Assembly (NCBI GenBank): GCA_023362775.1
Contig: JALMGJ010000003.1
Span: forward strand, 53,421,416 to 53,485,415
Source: Charina bottae
Taxonomy: Eukaryota; Chordata; Lepidosauria; Squamata; Charinaidae
Length of the DNA stretch: 64,000 nucleotides
Direction: 5' to 3'
Positions 11,543 through 20,945 of this stretch are shown here, in pieces. How positions within the stretch are numbered: the stretch's first letter is position 1; every line of letters starts with the position of its first letter. Both the position numbers and the translations under genes were made by a program. The notes below the pieces were generated by a model, which saw only the letters and a list, made by a program, of their open reading frames with translations, was not told where the DNA came from and made no database searches.

Positions 11543-14062
11543 ATGACTGAGAACCTTCATAGACATATTGCCATACATTTTGGGGATGAAACCCTGAAGT
11601 TGGTAAGGAAATTCGAGAAGACAGCAAGAAAGGTGGCAGACTATAGAAACCACCTACGTTTTAACCTCAGATGCAGACAACAGAGACTCATCCCGACAAG
11701 CCTACGCCTGCAATCTACAGTTAAGGGTCACAGAGCAGATCAGATCTTGCAGCAGGCACAAAGACATCTTCTAAATGAAAGAATAAGGCAAGTCCACTTC
11801 ACCATTGATGCCCTGCAATACAATTTTGAAAACCTTCACCAGGAACTCACAGCCACCCTTCCTGACCCAATCCTGGATAGAGTTATTCAGCTTGGCAATA
11901 AAGTACAGCTGGCCCAGCATCACAAGACAAAGGAGAGGCAAACTAAGAAATTTGACATTCTTCTTTCTCGCAGCAAGCAGAAACAAGGAACTGGAGAAAC
12001 CGCTGGGAGGAACAACAACAACAGGACCACAGAGGACAAAAAGAACATGTGGGTGAAAAATCTCTCAGACAGAGAACTTACCCAACCAGAGAGAGATGTC
12101 CTAGCCAAAGGTCTTAATTTTGCCATCACTCCCAAGCAAGTTCCGGTTGTGGAGCTCATTACAGCCACAGAATCTGCCATCCACAACAACCACCTACCTT
12201 TTGAAGAAGCAGAACAACTCCGGCTTAAAATATCTGCAGCTCTGTCCAGTGCTCAACCTCCTCCCCCCAACCTTACCGTCCAAGAGAGGAGAGCCCTGAC
12301 AGCCCTCAGCAAAGATGAAACCATCACCATTTTACCTGCTGACAAAGGAAGATGTACAGTGGTTCTAAACACTGCAGACTACCACAATAAAATTACCTCA
12401 CTTTTGGAGGATCACCATACATATGAAAAACTGAAAAGAGACCCCACCAACAATTACAAGAAAAAGGCAATAGACAGTTTGAAACAATTGGAACATGATG
12501 GCTCCATCGATAGGATTACCTACCACCGTCTGTATCCTGGAGAAGCCATCCCCTGCATCTACGGACTTCCTAAGATCCACAAGGAAGGAACACCCCTCCG
12601 ACCCATAGTCAGCAGCATCAATTCGGTAACATACAACATTGCCAAACACCTCTCTACCATACTAGCACCTCTAGTTGGACACTCTGAACACCACATCCAT
12701 AATTCGGAAGAATTTGTTTCCAAAGCAAAGATCCTGAAACTGGATACAGATGAAACTATGGTCTCCTTTGATGTGTCCTCCCTTTTCACCAGCATCCCCA
12801 CCACTCATGCTCTATCCGCTGTCAGGAAGAGACTAGAAGAGGACAGCACCCTGGAAAGGAGAAGCCATCTCAACCCAAACCAGATCTGCCATCTTCTGGA
12901 CCTGTGTCTTAACACCACTTATTTCACATACAGAGGTGACTTTTACAGACAAAAACACGGCTGTGCCATGGGTTCTCCTGTGTCACCCATTGTGGCCAAT
13001 TTATACATGGAAGAAGTGGAGAAGAAAGCACTCAACACATTCCAGGGAACGGTGCCCACCCACTGGTTTAGGTATGTGGATGACACCTGGGTCAAAATCA
13101 AGGCCCAGGAAGTACAGGCCTTCACGGACCATATAAACACTATAGATGCCAACATTAGCTTCACCAGAGAAGACACCAAGGACAACAGACTGGCATTCCT
13201 AGACTGTGAAGTCCTCATTGGGACCGGTGGCAAGCTAGAAATAGGGATCTACAGGAAACCCACACACACAGATCAATACCTGATGTTTGACTCCCACCAT
13301 CCACTGCAGCACAAACTAGGAGTCATCAGGACATTGTCACACAGAGCAGAAACCATCCCCACCTCCATGGATTCCAAAAAGAATGAAAAGCAGCATCTGA
13401 GAACAGCTCTGCAGGCCTGTGGATATCCAAATTGGGCCTTCACCAAATCTAAGTCTACCAGACCTAAAACAGCGACAGATAGGGCTGAGACTCAGAGTAA
13501 ACGGAAGAACCTGGTCATTCCTTACATGGCTGGCGTGTCTGAAAAGATCAAACGGATATTTGGCAAACACCACATACCTGTATATTTCAAACCCACCAAC
13601 ACACTGAGACAGAGGCTTGTACACCCCAAAGATCAAACTCCAAAACACAAGGAAAGCAATGTAGTGTATGCAATCCAGTGCAGTGAGGAGTGCTCTGAAC
13701 TCTACATTGGAGAAACCAAACAACCTTTGTACAGGAGGATGGCCCAACACAGGAGAAGTAACACCACAGGACCAGAGTCAGCAGTTTATCTTCATCTAAA
13801 GGAAAAAGGACACTCATTTGAGGACATTAATGTTCACATTTTAGACAGAGAAGATAGGTGGTTTGAGAGAGGGGTCAAGGAATCCATTCATGCCAACTTG
13901 GAAAATCCTTCCTTGAATAGAGGTGGGGGCCTCAGGCATAACCTTTCCCCTATCTTCCTTCCTGCTTTGTCTTCTGTGCCTAGGAAGATTAAGACCATTT
14001 CACAAGCTCAACAGCAGCAGGGTAATCTTAACGATCCTCCTTTAGATGATAAAGGGACTTAG
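11543..14062 (+). CDS. Penelope-like reverse transcriptase with C-terminal GIY-YIG endonuclease
   Basis: The predicted 839-residue protein performs target-primed retrotransposition: the reverse transcriptase copies element RNA and the GIY-YIG domain nicks DNA. Using the ATG at 11543, visible motifs are ILPADKGR (263-270), YGLPKIHK (340-347), motif A FDVSSLFTSIP (from 409), CAMGSPVSPIVANLY (from 474), the catalytic YVDD box (511-514), FLDCEV, and a GIY-YIG domain from VVYAIQ (707) through YIGE (721). The latter includes the LYRRMAQHR arginine region and a distal ESIHANLEN glutamate. Size and domain order match canonical PLE proteins. The frame stays open upstream to 11408, but those 45 codons lie in antisense sequence of the inverted copy or in the leader, so the first native in-frame ATG was preferred. 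The true start could still differ. No internal stop or frameshift was seen, so the protein may be active. Confidence 0.92.
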   Translation: MTENLHRHIAIHFGDETLKLVRKFEKTARKVADYRNHLRFNLRCRQQRLIPTSLRLQSTVKGHRADQILQQAQRHLLNERIRQVHFTIDALQYNFENLHQELTATLPDPILDRVIQLGNKVQLAQHHKTKERQTKKFDILLSRSKQKQGTGETAGRNNNNRTTEDKKNMWVKNLSDRELTQPERDVLAKGLNFAITPKQVPVVELITATESAIHNNHLPFEEAEQLRLKISAALSSAQPPPPNLTVQERRALTALSKDETITILPADKGRCTVVLNTADYHNKITSLLEDHHTYEKLKRDPTNNYKKKAIDSLKQLEHDGSIDRITYHRLYPGEAIPCIYGLPKIHKEGTPLRPIVSSINSVTYNIAKHLSTILAPLVGHSEHHIHNSEEFVSKAKILKLDTDETMVSFDVSSLFTSIPTTHALSAVRKRLEEDSTLERRSHLNPNQICHLLDLCLNTTYFTYRGDFYRQKHGCAMGSPVSPIVANLYMEEVEKKALNTFQGTVPTHWFRYVDDTWVKIKAQEVQAFTDHINTIDANISFTREDTKDNRLAFLDCEVLIGTGGKLEIGIYRKPTHTDQYLMFDSHHPLQHKLGVIRTLSHRAETIPTSMDSKKNEKQHLRTALQACGYPNWAFTKSKSTRPKTATDRAETQSKRKNLVIPYMAGVSEKIKRIFGKHHIPVYFKPTNTLRQRLVHPKDQTPKHKESNVVYAIQCSEECSELYIGETKQPLYRRMAQHRRSNTTGPESAVYLHLKEKGHSFEDINVHILDREDRWFERGVKESIHANLENPSLNRGGGLRHNLSPIFLPALSSVPRKIKTISQAQQQQGNLNDPPLDDKGT

Positions 14063-14237
14063 AAACAAACATCTCAAAAATAACCATGACCTAGCCCCAG
14101 GTGCAAGGTCACACAGCCAGCCTAGAAACATATTTAAGGATTCCCTTACTAACTTTACTCAGACTGAAGAAGCTCCTTGGATAAGGAGTGAAACGTTTCT
14201 ACTAAGAAAATAGAAATCCAGTTGACATGATTCAAGC
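12699..14237 (+). repeat. Right arm of the PLE inverted repeat (1,539 bp)
   Basis: Covers the C-terminal part of the PLE ORF from about codon 386 to the stop, plus the 3' UTR/pLTR. It pairs with 9979-11517 and leaves an 1,181-bp single-copy spacer (11518-12698). Confidence 0.93.
14154..14209 (+). ncRNA. Hammerhead-ribozyme-like motif in the PLE 3' pLTR
   Basis: The conserved core is present: CTGAAGA at 14164-14170, a stem II hairpin (GCTCCTT / AAGGAGT around a GGAT loop), and GAAAC at 14190-14194. This continues as GAAACGTTTC, a palindrome that would form only a very short stem III, the type that works best as a dimer. Stem I could form between CTCAG and the downstream CTAAG with one mismatch. 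Hammerhead motifs in PLE pLTRs are established; cleavage by this copy is an inference. Confidence 0.72.
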
Positions 14238-14250
14238 TACAATGTCCTGA

Positions 14251-15699
14251 ATTACTGCAATCCAATTTTCCTGTTGATTAGAATAGAGTTTCTAATCCCA
14301 ATTTCTGGTTTTGTTTTGGTGTTCGTTTGTGGGTTTTAAATGACATTTGGGAGCACATATATAATGGTTTTATTCATGTTCTGAATCTGGTTCTGATAAT
14401 TTTTGATAAGCATTTTGCAACTTGGACAGCACTCAGCAACTTGGACTGTAGTTTTAAAATATTACGATGTGACTGGATATTGTGATTATTTTCTCAAGAA
14501 TACAACTTGGATGTGGACTGTGGAAATGTGACAGAATCTCTCCTTTTCCAAATGTGATCTGATGCCAGAATAACTGAATCTCCAGTCTCAGTGGAAACAT
14601 AATTAGACTATTACGGAACTTCAAGGCATAATGAAATTTGATATACTCTTTATCTATAGTAATAGGTAAAGTTTAACTGAGTCAAGGCTAAGATGAAAAT
14701 CACATTTTCAATACAGTGGGCTTTTTCCCCTTGGAAGATTACAGAATATTTAACTCAATAGGTATTTATGTGCAGAAAATAATGTAAAACGTCTGTGTAT
14801 AATGATTGTGTGCATGGCTTTTAGTTGTCTGTGTAGGCGTTACATAGTTTGCAAATTTTACATTGGAGTTTATTCATAGAGGAAAATTGATTAATGCAAC
14901 AACTCTATTTTTCTATTTAAGGAGAGTAGAACATATCTTCCAGCTAAATCCATTGTGGCCAGCTTACTGTCAGAGCTAGAGTAAAAGAAAAATAGTTTTT
15001 AGGGTATAATTCTAGCTGAAACCAGCTTGGACTGAATAACTCTGTATGCATATATGTATGCATATGAATAAAAATACTTACTCTGAAGAATCAGAACCTT
15101 TTATATCATAGATTAGAACTATTGATTTTTAGATTCAGCGTTGGTGTTCTTAATCTTTCATTTTATCAGTGAAAGAACTGGCTATTCTAAAAGATGCTAT
15201 TGCAGATCGTGGCACATAGACAACGGGCACACCTAGGTGGTTGGTATCATTGGCAACATGTTGCACCTGATCACAACTCCCTATTTTCCACTGGCATTGA
15301 GAGGGACCTAACTACCCCAGCTAAGGTTAATCACCCTCACAACCTGGCTAGACACATTTAGGATTATGGAACAGGTTTTCTAGCTCATACAACAAACTTT
15401 TTGGAGATAACCATAATGTAACTCTTATAATGGAAGAAGTACAGAACAATCCTTTTCATTTTTTCTCAGAAATAATTAATTACAGTAAGTAGATACGTTT
15501 TGAATGCAGTCTCTGGGACAGTGGTTTGCCACCAATCTTTCAATTAAAGAATGGGGTCTTACCATGACAGAAAACAAAAATCCCACTTTTTCTAAGAAGG
15601 ACATTCATAAGCTTTTAGGAATATGGGCAATTATTATTTTTACATTTATCATTCATGTTATGTTTAAAGACTTAGCTTTAATGACTTATATTTTGTATC
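14251..15699. other. No recognisable feature
   Basis: AT-rich sequence between the PLE and the hAT-like MITE. No termini or coding motifs recognised. Confidence 0.4.
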
Positions 15700-15707
15700 A
15701 TCTAGGC

Positions 15708-16000
15708 CAGGGCTTTCCAAACTGTGTGTTGCGACACAGTACTGTGTCGCCTGGGGGCCCTAAGTGTGTTGCAGACAACCTGGAAGCGCTGATGGCGCAC
15801 TGCTACTGCCACGTGCGGTAGCGGTGGCGGGCCATCAGCGCTTCCAGGTTGTCGCGTGACACACCAGGATGCTGCCACCGCCGCCGCCGCCACAGCACGC
15901 AAAAACCTGAAAGCACAGTGGCGGCAACCCGGAAGCGCTGGTGGCGCTTCTGGGGTTTTGCGCACCGGCCGCTGGTGTGTCACCAACGGCAAAAGTTTGG
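15708..16000 (+). mobile_element. hAT-like MITE, right terminus eroded
   Basis: The left end is CAGGGCTTTCCAAACTGTG, and the right end has the family's GTGTGTCACCAAC phrase followed by AAAAGTTTGG. The final nine or so bases of the right inverted repeat are missing. An 8-bp target duplication flanks it with one mismatch (ATCTAGGC at 15700-15707, ATCTAGGG at 16001-16008). The interior is GC-rich with CCG runs and an internal inverted pair around GGAAGCGCTGATGGCG and CGCCATCAGCGCTTCC-type sequence. No transposase. Related copies lie at 18460, 44683 and 58060. Confidence 0.85.
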
Positions 16001-16008
16001 ATCTAGGG

Positions 16009-18451
16009 TATTGCATCCACCTTGGATATATAGACACCAGTTGAGAACTATTATCCGGAAGCAGGTAGAGATAGGGTACAGATTGAGCTGGAACATTTCT
16101 TGTAGCAGGATTTCCAATCTAACCCATAGCAAAATAAACTTATATTTAATTATTTAAATATGCTCATGAGCTCCCCCATCCCCCCAAAAAAGTCAAAGAG
16201 AAGGAACAGTTTTTTTGCAAGGGGGGAAAATACAGTAAAAATACTTAACTACTTATCATAAAGCACATATTTTTTCTGACTCTAGATTTGTTCAGCCCAA
16301 TTACAGTGGGGATTGCTGTGCCAGCTTGCACATGCAGAACACTAGAGATGTATGAATATTTTCAATTTGAAATATTTCAAGTTTAGAATGGGATGTTTCA
16401 ACTTTGACGTGGATTATTTTGACCTTGCTGTAAATGTCCCTATGCTCTTCAGACCATTCTGGAACTATTTTGAGCTTACAACATGTCCAGAATGTTTGAA
16501 ATAGTGTTGGAAAATTTCTGGTAAGGTTGAAACAAACAACTTCGTACTCAGAATACAGCATTTTAAACACAAAGTGGAATGTTCCAAGCTCAGCCTGCCT
16601 TGAATTCAAGATGTTTAGCACAGAATATTCATAAGATAAGTAAGTTGTGAATGGTTTTATTTCTTTTACTCCAGTGTCATCTTGCAATTTTAATTACTGG
16701 ATATTCTCAACACAGCATTGCTCTTGAGGCAGTCCTAAAAAAATGCATTTTGCCTGGTTGGCTGCTCATAATTCTTCATTTTTTTCTTCTCTTAGTGCCA
16801 TTATGTAATGCAAATAGGAGATGCTGGAATAAATAATTAAAACAGCAAATTCTAAAGGAAAATAAGGAGCTAAAGAAAGTGAAATATTAGTATGAATGGA
16901 GTGAACACACTTAATTGCTTGTTTCCAGAACTGAAACAGAAAGCAAACAAAATGGGCTATGGTTTGTGGCCACAATAGTAGGTGAAGATATTTTATGAAA
17001 TTTGCAAGATTTTTGGATTTTTTTGGAAGACCCACTTCTACCTAGTTGAAATGCAAATAGGAATAGGTTTTACAGTGGGAAGAGAAGAGTATATAGGGAT
17101 CACAAGCAGGGCATCAACCTCTTATGGGAAAGATTATTTTGTCTTTTGTGCTTTTCAAAACAAGTATATGAACAGTTTCAATTTTAAATATGTTAGTAAC
17201 AAAATACATGGTTACATAATTTATGTGACATCTGTTTCTTCCATTAATTTTCCTTCCATGTCAGGAAGCTAGATGGGATTAAAATGGGGTTTGCCCCTTA
17301 CATTTCCTTGCCCTTGCATGGTGAGAGCTGTAGCAGACTAAACTCACAGTGGCAATCCTTTGCCAAAGGCAAAGGATATTAAACTGTGCAACCCAAGGAT
17401 TGGATTATCTTCTTGTATTACCTTTAAAATTCATGCTATTGGTTGCAAGTCCCTTTCCAGTTGATTTGGGAGTCTTTTCCAACCTCAGTGCCTTCCTGAT
17501 GCGTGGACTGACTCAGAATTCTCAGCAGTGGACTTCTTGTAGTAACCTTACTGAGATTTCCCTGAACTTTTCCTTGAAAGAGCAAAAGTAGCACAATCTC
17601 CAGGTAGTAAAAAAAACGAGAAGGAAGCATGAAAGCAACATTTTATAAACCAAGAAAGTATTATTTTATAATATGATAACCGTTAGTTGTGGGGCTTCTG
17701 CACTGCAAAGGGTTTCAGGGCTCATCTGCACAGCTGCTATTACTGTGGTTTCCTCCTGTCTTGGAGCCAGGAGGGACTTCTGTCACCCTAAATTTGTTGC
17801 TCCCACAGCACACTTTCATTATGCAACCAGAATGGGATCATGCTATACTGCTGTCTGTACAGCTGTACCATGCAACACTGAAAGATAGTCGTTGGTGACT
17901 CTTCCTGGCTGAAATTTGAATATCACCATCAATTGCCTTATGTGTGCCAGGGTGGTGCTTGTATGGTCCAGGCACTCCATCCAATCTCCCCCCCCCCCCA
18001 AGATTGTCAACCTAATAAAACTACATGGCATCAAAGAAGTCATCTGTCTTTTGGTCACCTGATTTGTGTTCCCCAGATATAGCCATTGCATAAGTGTTCT
18101 TGGAGCTTTGATATGTGTAGAAGTTGTGTTAAATTGTGGGATGCTCTCAGGTACATTCACGTAATTTTTCCAAAATGATTATAAACCTGTCAATGTATTG
18201 GCCACTAAGTGGCACCAAAGGATTAGAATATTTATATGTCTTGGCTGCCATCAAGTGGTGGTCCCAATTTGTGCAGCTGAGATGTTGTTGAAGAGCTGGA
18301 GTTTGAAAAAAGGGTTTTATGTGTAGGCGAATAGGTCAACCTGCCCTTCAAAATACAGTGAATAAAATGGCTGTGGAAATCAGGTTTCTGGTGTCTCTTA
18401 CAGAGAGAGCAATGGTAACTGCAGACAAAGGCTTCCTGCCCATCCTCTACT
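16009..18451. other. No assigned element
   Basis: About 2.4 kb with no recognised element. A poly-C run lies near 17990. Sequence around 16340-16600 has loosely self-complementary phrases (TTTCAACTTTG, GGTTGAAAC), possibly an old MITE, but I cannot define ends. Confidence 0.35.
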
Positions 18452-18459
18452 CCCTATGC

Positions 18460-18749
18460 CAGAGCTTTCCAAACTGTGTGTCGGGACACGTTAGTGTGTC
18501 GGCTGCAGTGTCTGGGTGTATTGTGGCTGCTGCTGCCTCCGAGCCCTGCCAGGATTCTGTGCAGGTCCTAGTGCCTGCCTTGTGCCTTGCTGCCTCCAAA
18601 CCTGCTGTGATTCCGCACAGGTCCTAGTGCCTGCCTTGTGCCCTGCTGTAAGAGTGTGTTGCAAAATGATGCCCTGCTGTAAGAGTGTGTTGCGAAATGA
18701 TGCATGTCTAAAAAGTGTGTCACCAACATGAAAAGTTTGGAAAGCTCTG
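18460..18749 (+). mobile_element. hAT-like MITE with perfect 8-bp TSD
   Basis: Termini are CAGAGCTTTCCAAACTGTG and AAAAGTTTGGAAAGCTCTG, nearly perfect inverted repeats. The 8-bp duplication CCCTATGC occurs at 18452-18459 and 18750-18757. The interior holds two small tandem duplications: a CAGGTCCTAGTGCCTGCC phrase repeated near 18563 and 18618, and a 31-bp unit at 18640-18670 and 18671-18701. Non-autonomous. Confidence 0.92.
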
Positions 18750-18757
18750 CCCTATGC

Positions 18758-20039
18758 ATACAAAAAGCTCCCCATAGCACCCACATAAGTAGAACCAGTA
18801 TTCAGGAGCAGAAATAGCATCTGTGCAATGGCTGTCTGTCAGTGCTTTGGGTTGCATGGTCTCTCAATTGAGACAGCAACTATTTTTAGGCTGATGGTTG
18901 GCCTATGTTCGGGTGAGGGGAAGAAAGCACACAGAGAATGGAGGCCAGGGTTCTGGTCTCCCATGCAGCCAAAACAGGTTTTGAGCTTAGCAACTGGATA
19001 AAAGGGGTGGTGTCACCCCAGCTGCCTCCTCTTATGCTGCCTCCTGTGCATGCCCTAGATTGTCCAAATGGAATGACTTGTCCTGTCATCAATTGGAAAA
19101 CACCACTTCCACATCTAAAGCTGTCTTCTGGTTGCCTTAGCAGTGACCTGATGATGAGATAGAGGTAACATTGTGTGGAGACATTCTAGGTAAAAGAAAA
19201 ATGGGGCATCTTTGTAATGAGGCAAGGAAGCTCTGTGGATGCATTCTTAGTTAAAAGTGCCAAAATGTCAAAACAATTGGTGTAGAATTAGTTTCACTGT
19301 TTAGAAAAAGATAGGGATGTACATAATTAAGTGTTCCCAAATTGCAGTCATTCAACTGTCTCTATGAAAACATCTTTGAAAAAAAATGTTCTGTTAAATT
19401 GAAACATAATTGCTAATATCCTTTGTCATGATACTGCTTTTTATCTAATTATTAAGCCTTATAAGCAAATAATTCAAATTGTTCTTCTAAAAATGCTGTT
19501 CAACTCTTGTGTTATACTTCCCCTGGCTTTAATAATCCACTTCCCTGTGTATATTGGTTTCTGGAAAAGAGAACTTGTTAGGAGTGGTTTTTCCAAATTG
19601 GCCACAGTGATCTATTGTGATCTGCCAGCTGAATCATTGCTATATGTGCAGGACTGCCAAGAGTGCTGCTGGGAAGGGATTGAAATGTTCACAATACTTC
19701 AGTGTGGTTTACATCTTTTTTTGTATGGTATCCCAAGAAATTGTATGTCCAAAAGTTGCTGTCTTGCAATGTGCAATAAATGTGATGCTGTGGTTGGACT
19801 GATAGTATTGTGAGTGAGGGTGACAGAGCCATAACTAAACTGTCTTGATCACATACCTTATTGGACAATCTTAGGCCAACTCTTGGGGTAATTTAATCCT
19901 CAGCATAGTTGTGCGTATCAGATGTAAAATGCTTCCATAATGGTTAAAAATAGAGACCTCAATGGGAACATAGCTCCAACTCATTTAAAAGGATGTAGCT
20001 AATTATATACAAACGGGACTACTGATAAAAAAGCATACA
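18758..20039. other. No recognisable feature
   Basis: No element ends or coding motifs recognised. Confidence 0.4.
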
Positions 20040-20297
20040 GAGAACCAGTTTGGTGTAGTGGTTAAGGTGCTGGGCTAGAAACCAGGTGGCTGTGAGTTCT
20101 AGTTCCGCCTGAGGCATGAAAGCCGGCTGGGTGACCTTGGGCCAGTCACTCCCTCTCAGAGAGCCCAACTCACCTCACAGGGTTGTTGTTGCGGGGAAAA
20201 TAGGAGGAAGACGTATTTGGTATGTTCGCCGCCTTGGGTTATTTATAAAAATAATAAAGGCGGGATAAAAATTAATTAATTAATTAAATAAATAGAG
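20040..20297 (+). mobile_element. CORE-type tRNA SINE, near full length
   Basis: A tRNA-related head (TAGTGGTTAAGGTGCTGGG) is followed by the conserved CORE-SINE/MIR-like phrase GGGTGACCTTGGGCCAGTCA. The tail (GCCGCCTTGGGTTATTTATA, then AAAGGCGGGATAAAAATTAA and AATT/AAAT repeats) is LINE-like. Partial or minus-strand relatives lie at 24655, 26985, 34069, 36861, 42128, 50700 and 58443. Confidence 0.85.
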
Positions 20298-20689
20298 CAT
20301 TTCTTCCTTAAGCAAGCATCTATAAAATGGACATGCTGTTTGTCATTTCTAGATATTTGTGTCTATCATTCACCTATATGTATACAAACAGATTTTCTGT
20401 ATCCTCATAACTTTTACAGTTGTTGCTCCTAGTTGTTTATCAGTTATATTAGTTGGTGATATGGTACCCTCTGGATCAGATATGGCTGCCTACAGCCCTA
20501 AATCCACTTTTGTGATTCTTAGAGCTTCACTAGCCATAATTCTGAAAACTGATAGCATAGTTTACAGTCGTTTTGAAGGAAGAAACATATGAATAAGATA
20601 ATAGAAGCTCCAAAAGGAATTATATTACTGGTTTTTTTAAATGTCTTCTTCCAAATCAGTCTTACTTAAATACATGATGTGGCACAACT

Positions 20690-20800
20690 CTTCTTTAGAA
20701 GTTTTGGATTTCATCTTCCACAGTTACTGGCTAATGACTGTGCTGGATGCTTTTTATGGGAATTGTAGTCCAAAATACCTGGAGGACTTCAAGTTGTCTA
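20690..20800. repeat. Interspersed repeat fragment (GGGAATTGTAGTCC type)
   Basis: Contains ACTGGCTAATG and GGGAATTGTAGTCCAAAA followed by ACCTGGAGGACTTCA, a phrase shared with other reptile repeats. Similar fragments on the opposite strand lie near 30985-31095 and 51945-52008. Confidence 0.5.
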
Positions 20801-20854
20801 TTTTTGCACTAGACACACTTAACTACCAGTTCCCCAACTCAATTCTTGGCTTGC

Positions 20855-20945
20855 TCTTTTATTTATTTCTTATATTTATATTCTACCAGAATGCAAAGAC
20901 TCCTGGTGGTTTACTTAAACAATACAGATGAAAACAAAATAAAAA
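20855..20945 (-). repeat. LINE 3' tail, antisense (CR1/L2 type)
   Basis: TTTATTTATTTCTTATATTTAT is followed by a degenerate GCAAAGACTCCTGGTGGTTTAC and an A-rich stretch. This is the antisense form of the conserved CR1/L2 3' terminus. Confidence 0.5.

Larger units (their letters stand above)
9921..14250 (+). mobile_element. Penelope-like retroelement, inverted double insertion with 14-bp TSD
   Basis: The insertion is bounded by a perfect 14-bp direct repeat (CTACAATGTCCTGA at 9921-9934 and 14237-14250). From left to right it contains a short tail (9935-9978), an inverted 5'-truncated copy (9979-11517, minus orientation), and a full-length copy (about 11518-14236, plus orientation) with an intact ORF. 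The junction near 11517/11518 joins the truncated end of the inverted copy to the 5' leader of the full copy. Head-to-head copies, a terminal pLTR-like repeat and a short tail on one side are established features of Penelope-like elements. The undamaged ORF, matched arms and perfect TSD indicate a young insertion. Subgroup (Neptune- or Penelope/Poseidon-like) was not determined. Confidence 0.93.
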
